DNA of 5,812 nt from Planctomycetales bacterium (lineage in GTDB: Bacteria; Planctomycetota; Planctomycetia; Pirellulales; UBA7805). The position numbers were made by a program, and so were the translations under genes. The notes below the pieces were generated by a model. That model saw only the letters and a program-made list of their open reading frames with translations. It had not been told where the DNA came from and did not search any database. Location: assembly GCA_011772275.1 (NCBI GenBank), contig WVZU01000085.1, positions 1-5,812 of the forward strand, given 5' to 3'. Position 1 is the first letter of the stretch, and each line of letters begins with the position of its first letter. Shown here piece by piece: positions 5,038 to 5,812 of this stretch.

Positions 5038-5730
5038 CTAGACGAACGCGGCAAAGCTGCTCAGGCCGATCGGCTCGCGGCAGGCGAACGGTTCGCCGTA
5101 ACGCGTTCCGATCGCCTTGCCCCAATAGGCGGCCTCGTCGCAAAGCTGGTCCAGAAAAGTGGGGGGTGTGGTCGAGCGGCCGGTGACAAACTGGCTTTGA
5201 TAGCAGCGGATGGCGGCCAGTTTCTGTTCCCAATGCTGGCTGATATCCAGCACAAATGCGGGCTGGATGGCCAGTTTCAAATGGACGCCATAGTAGTGAA
5301 AGATCCGCTGGGGGTGATGGGGTTCGCCGGGCAGGTCGCTCTTGGTCAGTTTCGACCAGAACCTGGCCGCTTCCACCAACTGGGTGGCGGCGAGGTGGTC
5401 GGGATGGGCATCGACCCAATAGGGGGCAAACAGCCAGCGTGGCCGCAGGCGGCGGATCACACCCGCCAACGCCGCTCGTGCTTCCAGCGTCGCCTCCAGA
5501 CGCCGATTGGGCAGCCCCAGGTTTTCCCGCCAGTCCAGCTTTAGTATCGCTGTCGCCGCCGCCGTCTCCTGCGCGCGGACTTCCAGCGAGCCGTGAGGCG
5601 TCGGTTCCCCGTCGGTCAGGTCCAGCACACCGACGCGCAGTCCCTGAGCCTTGAAATGCAAGATTGCACCGCCCATGCCAAGTTCGGCATCGTCCGGATG
5701 CGGCCCTATCGCCAGTACGTCCACTTGCAT
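5038..5730 (-). CDS. bshB1: BshB1-type zinc deacetylase (LmbE / PIG-L family)
   Basis: This 230-residue cytoplasmic enzyme is in the GlcNAc deacetylase family (PIG-L/LmbE). In Firmicutes BshB1 removes the acetyl group from GlcNAc-malate to give GlcN-malate, the second step of bacillithiol synthesis. Zinc and catalytic motifs: GPHPDDAELGMGG with H11, D13 (base) and D14, and AHPDH with H109 and H112. H11, D14 and H112 are the expected zinc ligands. RENLGLP (68-74), HYYGVH with VLDIS further on, and YQSQF follow the BshB1 pattern, and the length is close to the 234 residues of the Bacillus subtilis protein. Where BshB1 proteins usually show a GE.GTRG-like loop, this one has GEPTPHGS (41-48), which could shift substrate preference. 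Start: ATG 5728-5730 has GGGGAGGGG 7 nt upstream and begins right at the family's first strand. An in-frame extension to 5790 lacks support. No bshA or bshC is in view, so the pathway role is inference. Confidence 0.88.
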   Translation of the reverse strand: MQVDVLAIGPHPDDAELGMGGAILHFKAQGLRVGVLDLTDGEPTPHGSLEVRAQETAAATAILKLDWRENLGLPNRRLEATLEARAALAGVIRRLRPRWLFAPYWVDAHPDHLAATQLVEAARFWSKLTKSDLPGEPHHPQRIFHYYGVHLKLAIQPAFVLDISQHWEQKLAAIRCYQSQFVTGRSTTPPTFLDQLCDEAAYWGKAIGTRYGEPFACREPIGLSSFAAFV

Positions 5731-5812
5731 CGGTTTTCCCCTCCCCGCCTTGACGCACTTAGTTTCTGGGGCTGCATGGCAAGCAGTCAAGTCAGGTCGC
5801 TGTTTTTTCCTG
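5731..5812 (-). promoter_or_regulatory. Upstream region of bshB1 (strong RBS, no sure promoter)
   Basis: GGGGAGGGG (5738-5746, minus strand) is a strong Shine-Dalgarno-like block. Further upstream TTGACT (5785-5790) could be a -35 element, but the hexamer 17 nt downstream (AGAAAC, 5762-5767) is a poor -10. Nothing coding is visible to the right edge. Confidence 0.35.

Noticed and set aside
5017..5544. 175-codon plus-strand frame antisense to bshB1
   Set aside because: It is the mirror of a GC-rich coding region with clear enzyme motifs on the other strand, and has no ribosome binding site or domain pattern.
5762..5790. Sigma-70-type promoter for bshB1
   Set aside because: TTGACT is a reasonable -35, but the -10 hexamer AGAAAC matches TATAAT at only two positions.

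Overview
The window looks like a chromosomal segment of a planctomycete, probably Pirellulales-like. This is an inference. It rests on moderately high GC content, short genes separated by long spacers, a small lipoprotein-like C-terminus, a sigma-54 activator, and a BshB1-type deacetylase lying in line with a small planctomycete-style hypothetical gene and a XerC-type recombinase. I ran no database search, so the taxonomic call is tentative.

Layout. Positions 1-242 (+) hold the C-terminal end of a small, probably secreted or lipoprotein gene, followed by a strong hairpin at 268-294. Positions 243-970 look like a decayed accessory stretch. It contains a possible gene fossil (345-521), a 47-nt cruciform-like palindrome (560-606), two interleaved inverted repeats with pseudoknot topology (626-682), and the 3' end of an IS3-family transposase gene (690-920). 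The IS remnant runs almost into the 3' end of a convergent gene.

Regulatory block. Positions 973-2412 (-) encode a complete NtrC/DctD-type sigma-54-dependent response regulator (receiver, AAA+, Fis HTH). A 489-bp spacer with several short perfect inverted repeats separates it from a divergent NarL/LuxR-type response regulator at 2902-3534 (+). No histidine kinase gene is present, so within this window both regulators are orphans.

Minus-strand block. Three genes point leftward in the order bshB1 (5038-5730), an 81-residue hypothetical gene with a GTG start (4586-4831), and xerC (3652-4551). The last two are separated by only 34 nt and are probably cotranscribed. The spacer between bshB1 and the small gene (4832-5037) is unusual: between 4886 and 5029 it is almost entirely inverted repeats. 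xerC converges on the LuxR-type regulator, with a hairpin (3560-3582) between them that could serve as a two-way terminator.

The genes do not form one pathway. They cover thiol or sugar-conjugate metabolism (bshB1-like), site-specific recombination (xerC) and two signal-response outputs. The least explained parts are the hairpin array at 4886-5029, the structured remnant zone at 560-690, and the atypical receiver of the LuxR-type regulator.
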